Source: Pedobacter frigiditerrae | GTDB lineage: Bacteria > Bacteroidota > Bacteroidia > Sphingobacteriales > Sphingobacteriaceae | Assembly (NCBI RefSeq): GCF_004331645.1 | Contig: NZ_SJSK01000001.1 | Span: 1 to 64,000 of the forward strand | DNA: 64,000 nt | Direction: 5' to 3' | Shown: in pieces, positions 9,188-17,796 of the stretch | Numbering within the stretch: position 1 is the stretch's first letter | How the letters are laid out: the number at the start of each line of letters is the position of its first letter | Translations under genes and position numbers: made by a program | Notes under the pieces: model-generated | The model's database searches: none | What the model saw: only the letters and a program-made list of their open reading frames with translations | What the model was told of the DNA's origin: nothing

Positions 9188-9925
9188 ATGAAGAAAATAT
9201 TCCTATCATTTAGCTTTATTTTGGTTCTTGCTTGCTTGAACCTTGAGCCTATATTGGCAGCTTATCCTATAGTTATTGGCAAATCTAAATTCAAAAAAGA
9301 AGATAGAGATGTAAAAAATTTCAATGGTGTTGCTGCTGGTGGACCAATCGATGTAGTAATTACTTTAGGAACTACAGAAAGTTTAAGATTTGAAGGTGAT
9401 GCAGATGCTATAGCTACTTTAATTACCGAAGTAAAAGGCAATGTTTTAGTAATTAGACCCCAAAATAGCTGGACTAGCTGGGCTAGAAAATACGAGAATA
9501 AAAAAATAACAGCCTATGTTTCGGCAAAAACAATTCGCAGTTTAACGATGAGTGGTAACGGAACTATGTCTGTTAAAGGAAACATAAAAGGAACAAGCTT
9601 AGCTTCTACCTTAAGTGGTTCTGGCAATATTACCGCAGCAATAGATGTTGATAGCTATACTGGTGTAATAAGTGGCTCTGGAAATTTAAATATCTCTGGC
9701 AAAGCTGATAAAGCAACAGTTACCATTAGCGGCTCTGGTTCACTTACTAAGAAAGGTTTGTCTGTAGGCTCATTATCATCAGTAATTAGTGGCTCTGGCT
9801 CAGTAAATGTTAATGCAGAAGACCATATCGATGCTGTAGTTAGTGGCTCTGGTAATATTAATTACAGTGGCAACGCTACAGTTGAACAAAGAGTAATTGG
9901 CTCTGGCCGAGTAAGAAAAATATAA
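9188..9925 (+). CDS. Exported DUF2807 (head GIN domain) protein
   Basis: This 245-residue protein has a signal peptide ending near PILAAYP. After about residue 45 it is a right-handed beta-helix-like array with recurrent [LVI]SGSGN turns roughly every 15-25 residues (LSGSGNI, ISGSGNL, ISGSGSL, ISGSGSV, VSGSGNI). This is the head GIN-domain family of Bacteroidota, predicted to be periplasmic or surface-exposed and often near ECF/PspC envelope-stress genes. Its molecular role is unknown. A strong terminator follows, and an ECF-like promoter precedes it. Confidence 0.85.
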   Translation: MKKIFLSFSFILVLACLNLEPILAAYPIVIGKSKFKKEDRDVKNFNGVAAGGPIDVVITLGTTESLRFEGDADAIATLITEVKGNVLVIRPQNSWTSWARKYENKKITAYVSAKTIRSLTMSGNGTMSVKGNIKGTSLASTLSGSGNITAAIDVDSYTGVISGSGNLNISGKADKATVTISGSGSLTKKGLSVGSLSSVISGSGSVNVNAEDHIDAVVSGSGNINYSGNATVEQRVIGSGRVRKI

Positions 9926-9953
9926 CGCTTTTAACACACACAAGAAAAAGCTC

Positions 9954-9984
9954 AAGCTTCCCAAATTTACCGGGAAGCTTTTTT
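9954..9984 (+). terminator. Terminator of the DUF2807 gene
   Basis: A perfect 9-bp stem (AAGCTTCCC at 9954-9962 with GGGAAGCTT at 9972-9980) is followed by a T6 tract, 28 bp after the stop codon. Confidence 0.85.
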
Positions 9985-9996
9985 CGTTTAGTATGC

Positions 9997-10037
9997 GTCA
10001 TTGCGAGCCTCTGTTTTTCACAGGGCGTGGCAATCTC
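9997..10037. repeat. GTCATTGCGAG...GGCAATCTC dispersed repeat
   Basis: The stretch starts GTCATTGCGAGCC and ends CGTGGCAATCTC around a CTCTG/CAGGG-type stem. It belongs to a known class of short dispersed bacterial repeats beginning GTCATTGCGAG. Confidence 0.65.
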
Positions 10038-10118
10038 CTTTCTTCAGGCTGAACTTTGGTTGGCATTATCACCACAAGAATAATAATACCAACCACAAGA
10101 CCAATAGATTTATTGCCC

Positions 10119-10628
10119 TTACAATTCTTGAACAGTTGCAGAGAGTTTTACATCAGATGAACCAGTAGTAGCCTTAACAGAAACTTCAGGTATAACAACC
10201 TTTACCTTTCCACCTGTAACCGTTACCTCAATATTAATTGGTGTACCGATATAAGCGTAAACTGTTGTTGAATTACCTGCAAAAAGTTCAACGTGTTTAT
10301 CTGTTGTAGATGCTCCAATACCAACCAATTGATAAGTTCCACCAGCGGTTGGAGTAGTTTTAAAAATAAGATTTAATGTGTTTACGGTTGGGCTTGTTAG
10401 AATGGCGTCTGCAAAAATTGCAATCACTCCAGTGCTTCCCCCTCCAGATGTGGCGCCTTTACTTGTATAAGCTACTTTATAGCTATTGGCTCCTAGTTTC
10501 CAATTCCCAGCAATTACTGTATTTGGAATGATTTCATCTTCTCCGTCTTTTTTACAACCCGGTGTAAAAAGAATAACTAATGCAGTTAATGCAAATAGCG
10601 ATGTTTTTAATATTGTTTTCATCTTCAA
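10119..10628 (-). CDS. Small lipoprotein of unknown function
   Basis: This 169-residue protein has a lipoprotein signal with Cys25 (FTPGC then KKDGED). The mature part is rich in Thr, Gly and Val and predicted to be nearly all beta strand, ending TGSSDVKLSATVQEL. I do not recognise a family. The outer-membrane or periplasmic location follows from the lipobox and the export-prone KK after the Cys. It stands alone. An imperfect hairpin (TGGTTGGCATTAT against ATAATACCAACCA, about 10054-10096) lies just past its stop and may help end its transcript. Confidence 0.65.
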   Translation of the reverse strand: MKMKTILKTSLFALTALVILFTPGCKKDGEDEIIPNTVIAGNWKLGANSYKVAYTSKGATSGGGSTGVIAIFADAILTSPTVNTLNLIFKTTPTAGGTYQLVGIGASTTDKHVELFAGNSTTVYAYIGTPINIEVTVTGGKVKVVIPEVSVKATTGSSDVKLSATVQEL

Positions 10629-10777
10629 TAATAAATGTTTGTGATAAATAACTATATCACTAAGGAACAGCTATTTGAAAAAGTGAACAATACCACCTTA
10701 ACCGTATTTTTTCATTCGGTTAGTGGGTATACTAACATACTTACTACAAGGGAGTATTAAATTTTCTTGTCTTTAAA

Positions 10778-10860
10778 ATCTGCGAATCTGCGGCTAACTA
10801 TTATTTAACATATGGGTGGTATTATCGCCAACAAAAAAATAAAGCTGCGAATGCGGCTAA
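10778..10860. repeat. Paired CTGCGAATCTGCGGCTAA words
   Basis: Two near-copies, at 10778-10797 and 10843-10860, lie in direct orientation just past the 3' end of the barrel-gene remnant. This gap (10629-10863) has no gene. Confidence 0.5.
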
Positions 10861-10863
10861 ACC

Positions 10864-11005
10864 TTAAATTGAAATCCCAATGCTGTAAATTCTCTAAATA
10901 CATAATCGTTTGGCTAGCGCCATCTAAATCATCTCTTCCAGTAGTATGAATGGCCGATAAATCAATAAATCTAACTTTTGTTACGTTTTGAATATAGAGT
11001 TTTTG
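10864..11005 (-). pseudogene. 3' remnant of a duplicated outer-membrane barrel gene
   Basis: On the minus strand this stretch reads KLYIQNVTKVRFID then LSAIHTTGRDDLDGASQTI and YLEN, matching the last about 45 codons of the intact barrel gene at 16841-17731 (KFYLQNTTKVGFTD, LSAIHTTGRDDLDGASQTI, YLEN). Near 10886-10890 one T is missing compared with the intact gene. Restoring it gives FTALGFQF, the intact C-terminus. No start or upstream body remains. It is in the same orientation as the intact copy and lies on the far side of the two-gene cassette. Confidence 0.85.
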
Positions 11006-11066
11006 ATGGTCTTATGATGCTCAAAGAATAAAGGAAAGCCATTAGCTATAGAGGATAAATAAATTA

Positions 11067-11101
11067 AAAGCTGCCTCAATTGTTTAATTTGAGACAGCTT
11101 T
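11067..11101 (-). terminator. Terminator of the cassette
   Basis: The arms 11067-11079 and 11089-11101 (AAAGCTGCCTCAA against TTGAGACAGCTTT, one mismatch) are followed on the minus strand by TTTTAATTTATTT, 22 bp past the end of the large cassette gene. Confidence 0.75.
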
Positions 11102-11123
11102 ATAAAAACATAAGATCCCTTTT

Positions 11124-14100
11124 CTAAAAAGATCCAGCAATAGCTGTAGCAATTTGCAAACCTCCTGTACATACATTGGCAACTGTCATTACAGTTACCG
11201 CTGCTGCTTTTGCATCTGGCTCATCTATGTTTACCGCAATAGAATAACTGGCTCTACTAATATATGAAGTAACGTTACTGGTTTCTTCAAGTATAGAAGC
11301 AGTCCGTTCTGAACTTGACTTTTCATTGGCCATTTCCTGAAAGTGAAAAACAGAACAGGTTAATGCCGGCAAAATGAGTATCAAATTAAAAATTGCTCCT
11401 GTTGCCCTACCATCATTAACTCTTAGCACTCCAGAAATTCCTTGGCTTGAACCAAAATAACTTTGGCCCGGCCCACTAAAAATCAACTTACAAAGTATGC
11501 TAATACCTGTTGTAGCAGTATTCACAATTGAAACAGCCGAATTTTTAATAGGCACCAAAGGCACAAGCACACCCGCAACACCATTGGTTGCTGCAGCTAA
11601 AAAACCCAATACCGCAGACCATGTGCCCCACTCATCTTCATTTGACCTTGATGAGGCTTCCTTAGCAGAAACGGCTGCATATAAAAAGGTAGCAATTCCA
11701 CACCCGGTATGGCAAAGTATATAGATCGCTTTGTCGTATTCTGCGGGGAATATAATGGATGATGAATTTGGATCAGTGATCAAGTCAGTTTGAGGCTTCC
11801 GAATAGCGGCTTTTACTTCCTCCAACGTTTTGGCACTTTGTAAAAAAGCAGAATATTCGTCGTCTTTAAATGGTGCATCACCATATGCAATTTTGTAACC
11901 TAAAGTAACTGGTACTGCGGCAATATAACAGATCAGGTCTAATATCGACAATTTTGGAACACCAAAATATTCGAGAATATCACTGAGCACAGGCACATAG
12001 ATTGGAGCATCTAAAATCTCTAGGGCTGCATTTGCCAATTCTGCAATCACATCAAATATGGTTCCCACTATATTCCGTGTAGTTTCTAAAACTCCACTTA
12101 CCACAATGCCAATAATTCTTTTAAGGATTTCTTCCAAAGTTAAGTTAGCGTAGTCTTCTGCCAAACGTTGTACCTGGTGCATTACCTTCTCCAAGATAAC
12201 ACCTTGTTTTACCAAAACATCTACAAAAATATCGATTGGCGTTTTGTTCGGTTCTACTGTTGATTGCAACCACTGGGTAACTACATTGCCAGCATTTTCC
12301 TGAAAATGTGTGGAAAGTAAACTGCTGGGCGCATCCTGTCCCTCGGACGGCTTTGATCCAGCGTTAGTAGGTGAAGTTGCAGAATCTCCAAGCCCATTAA
12401 AATTGCCCATACCTGCCCAATCGTTAACGGCGGTTACCAAGTTCTGCATTTCTGTATCAAACTTTGTTTTTGTTGAAGCAATCTGATTTACTTCATGCTG
12501 AAGGTACAATTTGGTCAGGTGTTTCAAAACGCCTTTTGTTCGTGAAATATCTTTCCATGCAAACAAAAACTCAAGGTATTTGATCAGATCTTCAATAGCA
12601 GTTTTAATGGCATCATATAACCATTTAACGGCACTAACTACTTTTTCAACGCAATCAAGTATACCTTGATAAACTTTCCCGGCAATTTCTACTACAAATC
12701 TCCATGCGCTCGAAGCTGCATCATAGATTACATCCACAATATGGCTAATACCAGATTCAAGCCATCTAAAAAGATCTCCAATATCAGATAGAATCGTATT
12801 TCCATAACCTTCCAGGTACATCACATTCCCACCGTTGGCATTCATCTGCAGCAATAAACCTGGTCTAGCCTTGAACATACTATCCGAAACGTTTTTATAG
12901 GCTTTATGGATATTGATGTTTGATTTTGCCACTGCTGCCAAATCATCACTACTCACATCTGATGTCACGAGTTTTTTGGAGCTTCCATCTGGATTGGTAA
13001 TGGTCGCATCTTTAAGTTTATCACCAGTATTAAGCGCTCCTATTTTATTGATCACTTTTTCCATTGGATTAATTGCCACCGACGTACCAGCTTCGTCAGA
13101 AATAATCAACTGGATACCTGATATGTCTTCAACCTCATCAATCACGGTAATTACGCCTGACGAATCTGTAACTACAGGAATTGGAGTTGGTGTTAACACA
13201 TAATATAAATTATTAACGGTTACCGGCATTCTGGCACTCGCTTGTAGATATAAAGTTTTATCGGGTAGGGTTTGATCATTGCCGTCTGTAAGCTGAATTC
13301 GGGTAGTATACGAACTGATACTCTTGGCCTTTTCGTTTACAGGCGGTTTTAGGGAAATATCTTCAAAATTCCATAAACTGGTTTCTGGTGATTGAACGGC
13401 CTTTTTCAATTGATTACCAGCTACTGCAAAAAATGTATTGGCAGAATCGGTGATGTTAAGGTATGGAGAAAGTTGATTTACACCTGTAAGGATGGGTAAA
13501 GGATAAGTCCAGAATGTAGCTTTGTTTATATTTTCTCTGAGGCAAGAGGTATAAAAAATCTGATTTGCACGGTTCATCCCCCAAATTACAAATTGGTCGG
13601 TAGTTGCAAATGCAAATAGATGGGTAACACCTTCAAACAGGTCACTCTGTTGAATCTGCACACCTTTTGCATCATTTTTTTGATTGTCAGTTGCAAAATA
13701 ATACAAGGCTTTATCTGCCGCAACAAACAGGTCAGTTTCTCCATGTTCAGTAGCTGCAACAGCTATAGCACTAGCGCTAGCTGGCATAGTTAACCTAGTA
13801 ATTGTTGGCGGTGCCTCAGGATCAAAGGGATTATATAATGGAGCATAAAGCAGTTCCTTTCTGCCATTAATGGCACCTAAAGTATAAATTGCATCAACCC
13901 TAGCATCTTTTTTTCTGCCTAGGCAACTCTGAACTCCGGGATCAAGATCGCCCCCCATTACAAGGTTACACCAATACTTTCCCTTCTTTTTATTGGTATC
14001 GATATAATAACGTTCTAAAAAGTTGGAAGGAAGTGCGAATGTTTTTCGCGAAATATCTACAACAATATACTGTTCGGTTTTGGATTCGGCGATGTAAAGG

Positions 14101-14546
14101 TGTTCAATCTGCACTTTAATGTCCTTCTGGCTAGGATCATCATAGGGAACAAGCATCCAGTTCACATTTTCGGGAGTAATTGCTGCCGCTGAGGCTGGAT
14201 TATTAAGCGATAGATATAGATAATCTTTCTCATTGATGGTAACTGCTATCGCTAGATCAATTTTTTTACTGCTAAAGTTTTGTGATACCGCAAAGGTTTT
14301 AACTTTGATGGCTGCGTTGCCCTGGACCGTTGTTAAACCACTACTTAAATCGGCCTGTGCCCAGCCACTTTTTGTACCAGGTATTTGTTCGGTTAGAAAA
14401 AATACATTATCGGTGCTAATTGAAAAAAGTAGTGCATTACCTTCAGTAGTTTGTAATGCCTGAAATTTTTTTTGCGGCGAAACTACTGTAGTTTGTTTAA
14501 AATTCACCATTAACTCTGTAGAGTAGGTAATTTTTTTTTCTGACAT
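11124..14546 (-). CDS. Giant propeller/helical protein of unknown function, cassette gene 2
   Basis: I chose the ATG at 14546 (MSEKKITYSTELM, 1140 residues); an ATG 13 codons upstream is less likely. No signal peptide is seen. Residues about 20-400 look like a beta-propeller (repeated LYLSLNN, LLYAPLYNPF, ALYYFAT, QIFYTSC strands). Residues 410-490 look Ig- or transthyretin-like. Residues 535-700 are long amphipathic helices (GDLFRWLESGI, AWRFVVEIAGKVY, VVSAVKWLYDAIKTAIEDL). From about 950 several glycine/alanine-rich hydrophobic segments follow to the C-terminus, as in membrane-inserting proteins. From memory, similar helical blocks occur in large fungal hypothetical proteins. It is the second gene of the cassette, 81 bp after the P47-like gene. 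A pore-forming or effector role is an inference only. Confidence 0.6.
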   Translation of the reverse strand: MSEKKITYSTELMVNFKQTTVVSPQKKFQALQTTEGNALLFSISTDNVFFLTEQIPGTKSGWAQADLSSGLTTVQGNAAIKVKTFAVSQNFSSKKIDLAIAVTINEKDYLYLSLNNPASAAAITPENVNWMLVPYDDPSQKDIKVQIEHLYIAESKTEQYIVVDISRKTFALPSNFLERYYIDTNKKKGKYWCNLVMGGDLDPGVQSCLGRKKDARVDAIYTLGAINGRKELLYAPLYNPFDPEAPPTITRLTMPASASAIAVAATEHGETDLFVAADKALYYFATDNQKNDAKGVQIQQSDLFEGVTHLFAFATTDQFVIWGMNRANQIFYTSCLRENINKATFWTYPLPILTGVNQLSPYLNITDSANTFFAVAGNQLKKAVQSPETSLWNFEDISLKPPVNEKAKSISSYTTRIQLTDGNDQTLPDKTLYLQASARMPVTVNNLYYVLTPTPIPVVTDSSGVITVIDEVEDISGIQLIISDEAGTSVAINPMEKVINKIGALNTGDKLKDATITNPDGSSKKLVTSDVSSDDLAAVAKSNINIHKAYKNVSDSMFKARPGLLLQMNANGGNVMYLEGYGNTILSDIGDLFRWLESGISHIVDVIYDAASSAWRFVVEIAGKVYQGILDCVEKVVSAVKWLYDAIKTAIEDLIKYLEFLFAWKDISRTKGVLKHLTKLYLQHEVNQIASTKTKFDTEMQNLVTAVNDWAGMGNFNGLGDSATSPTNAGSKPSEGQDAPSSLLSTHFQENAGNVVTQWLQSTVEPNKTPIDIFVDVLVKQGVILEKVMHQVQRLAEDYANLTLEEILKRIIGIVVSGVLETTRNIVGTIFDVIAELANAALEILDAPIYVPVLSDILEYFGVPKLSILDLICYIAAVPVTLGYKIAYGDAPFKDDEYSAFLQSAKTLEEVKAAIRKPQTDLITDPNSSSIIFPAEYDKAIYILCHTGCGIATFLYAAVSAKEASSRSNEDEWGTWSAVLGFLAAATNGVAGVLVPLVPIKNSAVSIVNTATTGISILCKLIFSGPGQSYFGSSQGISGVLRVNDGRATGAIFNLILILPALTCSVFHFQEMANEKSSSERTASILEETSNVTSYISRASYSIAVNIDEPDAKAAAVTVMTVANVCTGGLQIATAIAGSF

Positions 14547-14627
14547 TTTGATAAAATTAGTCTTGTTAAAAATGAACAAAGGCATCGATCTGATAAAACA
14601 AACCGTTTGGATGCCTTATGATAAAGG

Positions 14628-16454
14628 CTATGCAGGCTCCGATTTTAGCTGTTTGCATTTTGCAATTTCTGCATCCATTCGAGCATCTTCTTCACTTGCC
14701 TGTTTTAGCAGGATAGCGATCTCCTTCTTAGTAGCATTGGGTTCAACATACAATACTTTTGATGTTAGATCTTGAAAATCAGAAAAGGCCGCTTCTCTAA
14801 AAACAAATGTTTTCCCACCTGGGAAAACCCATGATCTAGAACCATTTAACATCTGTTTGATATTTTTCGATTCATTTGTGATCAATTTTTCAACCATTGG
14901 CTTGATGTTCCCTTTAACCTTCTCAATCATTCCATCAATTTGTCCCATACTGATAAACTTAGACCAGAAACTTGTACTGATTGATTCAGATTGATCATCA
15001 ACTTGTGGTTCAGCCTGATCAACGGTTAATGAGCCATATTCATCAACTCCTATTGCATAAACTGTTGTTGCTTTGTACTTTGCAAAGTTACCATCAGCAA
15101 CGGCCGACATTGAATTCAAGTGCATGTGAACCGTAATTGTCGTTTCGGTACGGATCTTTGTCGCCTCTAAAAAAATATCTGATTGCACAGAATAGCTAGC
15201 ACTCATATTACCCCACGTACCATAAACCCCACAATAGGTAGTATCACTGCTTGAATCATGTTTGCTATAGTTATAAGTTAAAATATGGGCACTGCCATTG
15301 TTAACAATGTTATACGTTTTTACGGTATCGTCATTTACAAAATCCCAATAAAATGTAGATTTAATACAATCACAATGAAATCTTACTTTTGGTTGTTTAG
15401 AAGTATAATGTAAGTTGGGTGATAACAGGTGGCTCAAAAATGCAATAAATGTACCTCGATTTACAGCCATTACACCTGCATGTTCCCTTACCCTTTCTTT
15501 CTCAACCCAATTCCATGTAAACTGTACCGGTGCTGGCATCAAGTTATTTTTAGCCATAATGAGGTAATTAAGCGTATAGGCATTGTAATCTTTAGTAGGC
15601 TTTCCTGCTTCATCTCTGTAAGAGCAAATTTCGAAATTCATATCAGTTGGGATCACAGATACATTTTTCGGAAATGGTTCTTTTGAAACTACACTAAAGC
15701 CCAACATCACTCCGCCAGTTTTACCGATATCATTGATGTATCCTTGTATAAAAAATGTGGTCAGGTAAAAATAGGCAGCACTTTGTTTATCCAGTCCTGA
15801 AATTAAGGGCTGATCACTCATACCAGCACTATTCAAATCAAGAAAAAGCTGTTGCATACTGAACATATCTTCGCCAAGATTTTTAATATCTTTTTGCGTT
15901 TCTTCCGGCAGTTCATGCATGTGGTTGTGGATATTGTCTGTTCGCATATCAAGATCTACCATAAAACTGAATACCCAAGGCGCATCACATTTAGCTTGGT
16001 CAAGGTTAATCCATTTGGGTTTACCGTAGGTTGGCTGCTCAATTGCGATGATCTTAAAAGTTTTGCAAACCATGTTGTAGGTTACATACGAACCCTCTTT
16101 ATTAAACTCGATGACAGCAGGGATTTTATCCAAATCAAATTTGGGCAATCCAATTTCAACTATAAAAGCAAACATAAACATCTCCTCTTTAAGTTTAGCA
16201 AAACGGGGATCTGTTGTTGGTGTATCTTCTGGGATCTCGAAAGGATCAAATCCTAACTTTTCCCTTAATTTGTCAAAATCACTAATGATTGGTGATTCTG
16301 TTTCTGGGTTAAATACATAGGCTTGGATAAAAGGCTTACCAACATATTTAGAAAGCCATTCTTTCATTGTCGCGTTTATAGCAGTTTGGGTAGTTGCAAC
16401 TACCATATCATATCCATACTTAGGATCTGACAGATTTGATTGAGAAGCACTCAT
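14628..16454 (-). CDS. P47-like (TULIP-type) protein, cassette gene 1
   Basis: This 608-residue soluble protein has no signal peptide. The N-terminus KYGYDMVVATTQTAINATMKE recalls the opening of Clostridium P-47/OrfX-cluster proteins (aromatic-Gly-aromatic-Asp-x-Val, then xxINxxhK), which have lipid-binding TULIP folds. Later blocks fit the same plan: YFYLTTFFIQGYI then GGVMLGFSV, YTLNYLIM, and GVMAVNRGTFIAFLSHLLSP. The C-terminal about 110 residues are helical and charged. P-47 proteins accompany botulinum-like and PMP1 toxins but also occur elsewhere. The assignment rests on pattern recall and needs profile comparison. It leads the two-gene unit and lies 65 bp from a palindromic upstream site. 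Confidence 0.5.
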   Translation of the reverse strand: MSASQSNLSDPKYGYDMVVATTQTAINATMKEWLSKYVGKPFIQAYVFNPETESPIISDFDKLREKLGFDPFEIPEDTPTTDPRFAKLKEEMFMFAFIVEIGLPKFDLDKIPAVIEFNKEGSYVTYNMVCKTFKIIAIEQPTYGKPKWINLDQAKCDAPWVFSFMVDLDMRTDNIHNHMHELPEETQKDIKNLGEDMFSMQQLFLDLNSAGMSDQPLISGLDKQSAAYFYLTTFFIQGYINDIGKTGGVMLGFSVVSKEPFPKNVSVIPTDMNFEICSYRDEAGKPTKDYNAYTLNYLIMAKNNLMPAPVQFTWNWVEKERVREHAGVMAVNRGTFIAFLSHLLSPNLHYTSKQPKVRFHCDCIKSTFYWDFVNDDTVKTYNIVNNGSAHILTYNYSKHDSSSDTTYCGVYGTWGNMSASYSVQSDIFLEATKIRTETTITVHMHLNSMSAVADGNFAKYKATTVYAIGVDEYGSLTVDQAEPQVDDQSESISTSFWSKFISMGQIDGMIEKVKGNIKPMVEKLITNESKNIKQMLNGSRSWVFPGGKTFVFREAAFSDFQDLTSKVLYVEPNATKKEIAILLKQASEEDARMDAEIAKCKQLKSEPA

Positions 16455-16501
16455 AAGGAGTTTTGGTTTAAATTTTCAATAATTTATTAACCTAGAAGAC
16501 A

Positions 16502-16538
16502 TTGAGATAAAAATCCGATGGGTTAACCCAAATCTCAA
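16502..16538. promoter_or_regulatory. Nested palindrome upstream of the cassette (putative operator)
   Basis: The perfect 12-bp palindrome TGGGTTAACCCA (16519-16530) sits inside an outer inverted repeat, TTGAGAT (16502-16508) with ATCTCAA (16532-16538). It is 48-84 bp upstream of the P47-like start, where an operator would be expected. No cognate regulator is adjacent. The rest of the 16455-16840 gap shows nothing recognisable. Confidence 0.4.
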
Positions 16539-16840
16539 ACTAAAACAAAAGAATCAAAAGGGTAAAAATAGCTTTATTATCACCTATTTTAGGGCATAAT
16601 AAAACCATAGATATAGCTAATTCTTACCTCAATCAACCCTTTGTAAGTTAACTTTGCTTATAAGATTTAGCATCAAAGAAGCATAATCTTGGTTATGAAA
16701 TCATATTTAAAAAGTTAAATTATATTCCTTTAGGCTACAGAATGAAAAATAAGGGACAGCAGGGTTTGCCACACCTTTAAAAGAATGCCATAAAAATTAA
16801 ATTATCAGAAAAAACCGAGAAAAACTATGTGTCTAACATT

Positions 16841-17731
16841 CTAAAACTGAAATCCCAAGGCCGTAAAGTTTTCCAAATATCTTATTGTTTGGCTTGCTCC
16901 GTCTAAATCATCTCTTCCTGTGGTGTGAATGGCAGATAAGTCGGTAAATCCAACCTTTGTTGTATTTTGAAGATAGAACTTTTTAGTGAAGTGAAACTTC
17001 AATCCTGCCTTTGCAGAAATGCCGTAACCAGCTATATTCCAGAAGTTATTTTCGCCAACTCCGAACAAGCGCACATCAGTTCTAGGTATCATTAAACCAA
17101 CTCCCACACCAGTTTCCATCGTTAACATGTTTTTTTGAGATTTAGCTACCCAGATGTCATCATAACGTTCTAATTCTGTGCTTACATAATTAAAACCATC
17201 CGTATGCTCAAACTTCAACATATCAGCCTTAACAGTTAACGGCGTATTGTTATAGGTGCCTGCATAAGCACCTGTAGGTATAGCTGGATTAGAAATCGTA
17301 GCACTGATATAACCATCTACATTTACTGTTTGAGGCACATCCATTACGTATTTCATATGGTCCCACCCTAACGAAATACTATAATTATCCTTAATAAAAT
17401 AGCCGAAACGGAAATTGAATTGTGGCGTAGTTAGCTCTAAAGGATTAATATAATCTGTAGAAATTTCCGATGGTCTATCTTTCGCGGTAATATTTTTTAA
17501 AGTGAAATTATATCCCGGACCTTTGAAATTTAAGTCGCTAGTATCGTACCATGAAAAATTCCATCCCCAATGTACAAACCATTCACCTTTACGAGAAAAG
17601 TTCCTGCTAACAGTATTGTTAAAAAGGCTTTTGCCAATTTTTGGCTGATTAACTGGAGGGGTAATGATTTCTTGGGCGCTAACTTTTCTACCGAATAGTA
17701 AAGCAAATATTAGTATAGATGAACGTTTCAT
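16841..17731 (-). CDS. Outer-membrane beta-barrel protein, unknown family
   Basis: This 296-residue protein has a short signal peptide (SSILIFALLFGRKVSAQ). The mature part is alternating beta strands with aromatic girdles (GEWFVHWGWNFSWYD, FNFRFGYFIKDNYSISLGWDHMKY, GISAKAGLKFHFTKKFYL) and ends in Phe after LGFQF, the usual BAM-complex recognition end. It is probably an outer-membrane barrel; no specific family is recognised. Its last 45 codons are duplicated as a frameshifted remnant at 10864-11005, beyond the cassette. It follows the DUF2490 gene with a 65-bp gap and may be co-transcribed with it. Confidence 0.7.
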   Translation of the reverse strand: MKRSSILIFALLFGRKVSAQEIITPPVNQPKIGKSLFNNTVSRNFSRKGEWFVHWGWNFSWYDTSDLNFKGPGYNFTLKNITAKDRPSEISTDYINPLELTTPQFNFRFGYFIKDNYSISLGWDHMKYVMDVPQTVNVDGYISATISNPAIPTGAYAGTYNNTPLTVKADMLKFEHTDGFNYVSTELERYDDIWVAKSQKNMLTMETGVGVGLMIPRTDVRLFGVGENNFWNIAGYGISAKAGLKFHFTKKFYLQNTTKVGFTDLSAIHTTGRDDLDGASQTIRYLENFTALGFQF

Positions 17732-17796
17732 TTATCCAAAGGTGATTAAAAACATTCTTTTAACAACTTAAAACTATAAAAATGACTTTTAATTCA

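Noticed and set aside
10981..11172. A 63-codon minus-strand ORF over the remnant and terminator
   Set aside because: It runs out of frame across the barrel remnant, the cassette terminator and the end of the large gene.
14586..14627. A longer N-terminus for the giant cassette protein
   Set aside because: The ATG at 14585 is possible, but MPLFIFNKTNFIK lacks the pattern of the M14 start (MSEKK), which parallels the MSASQ start of its partner.
15852..16256. A 134-codon plus-strand ORF opposite the P47-like gene
   Set aside because: It is antisense to a longer, protein-like frame; codon pattern and lack of motifs mark it as a shadow.
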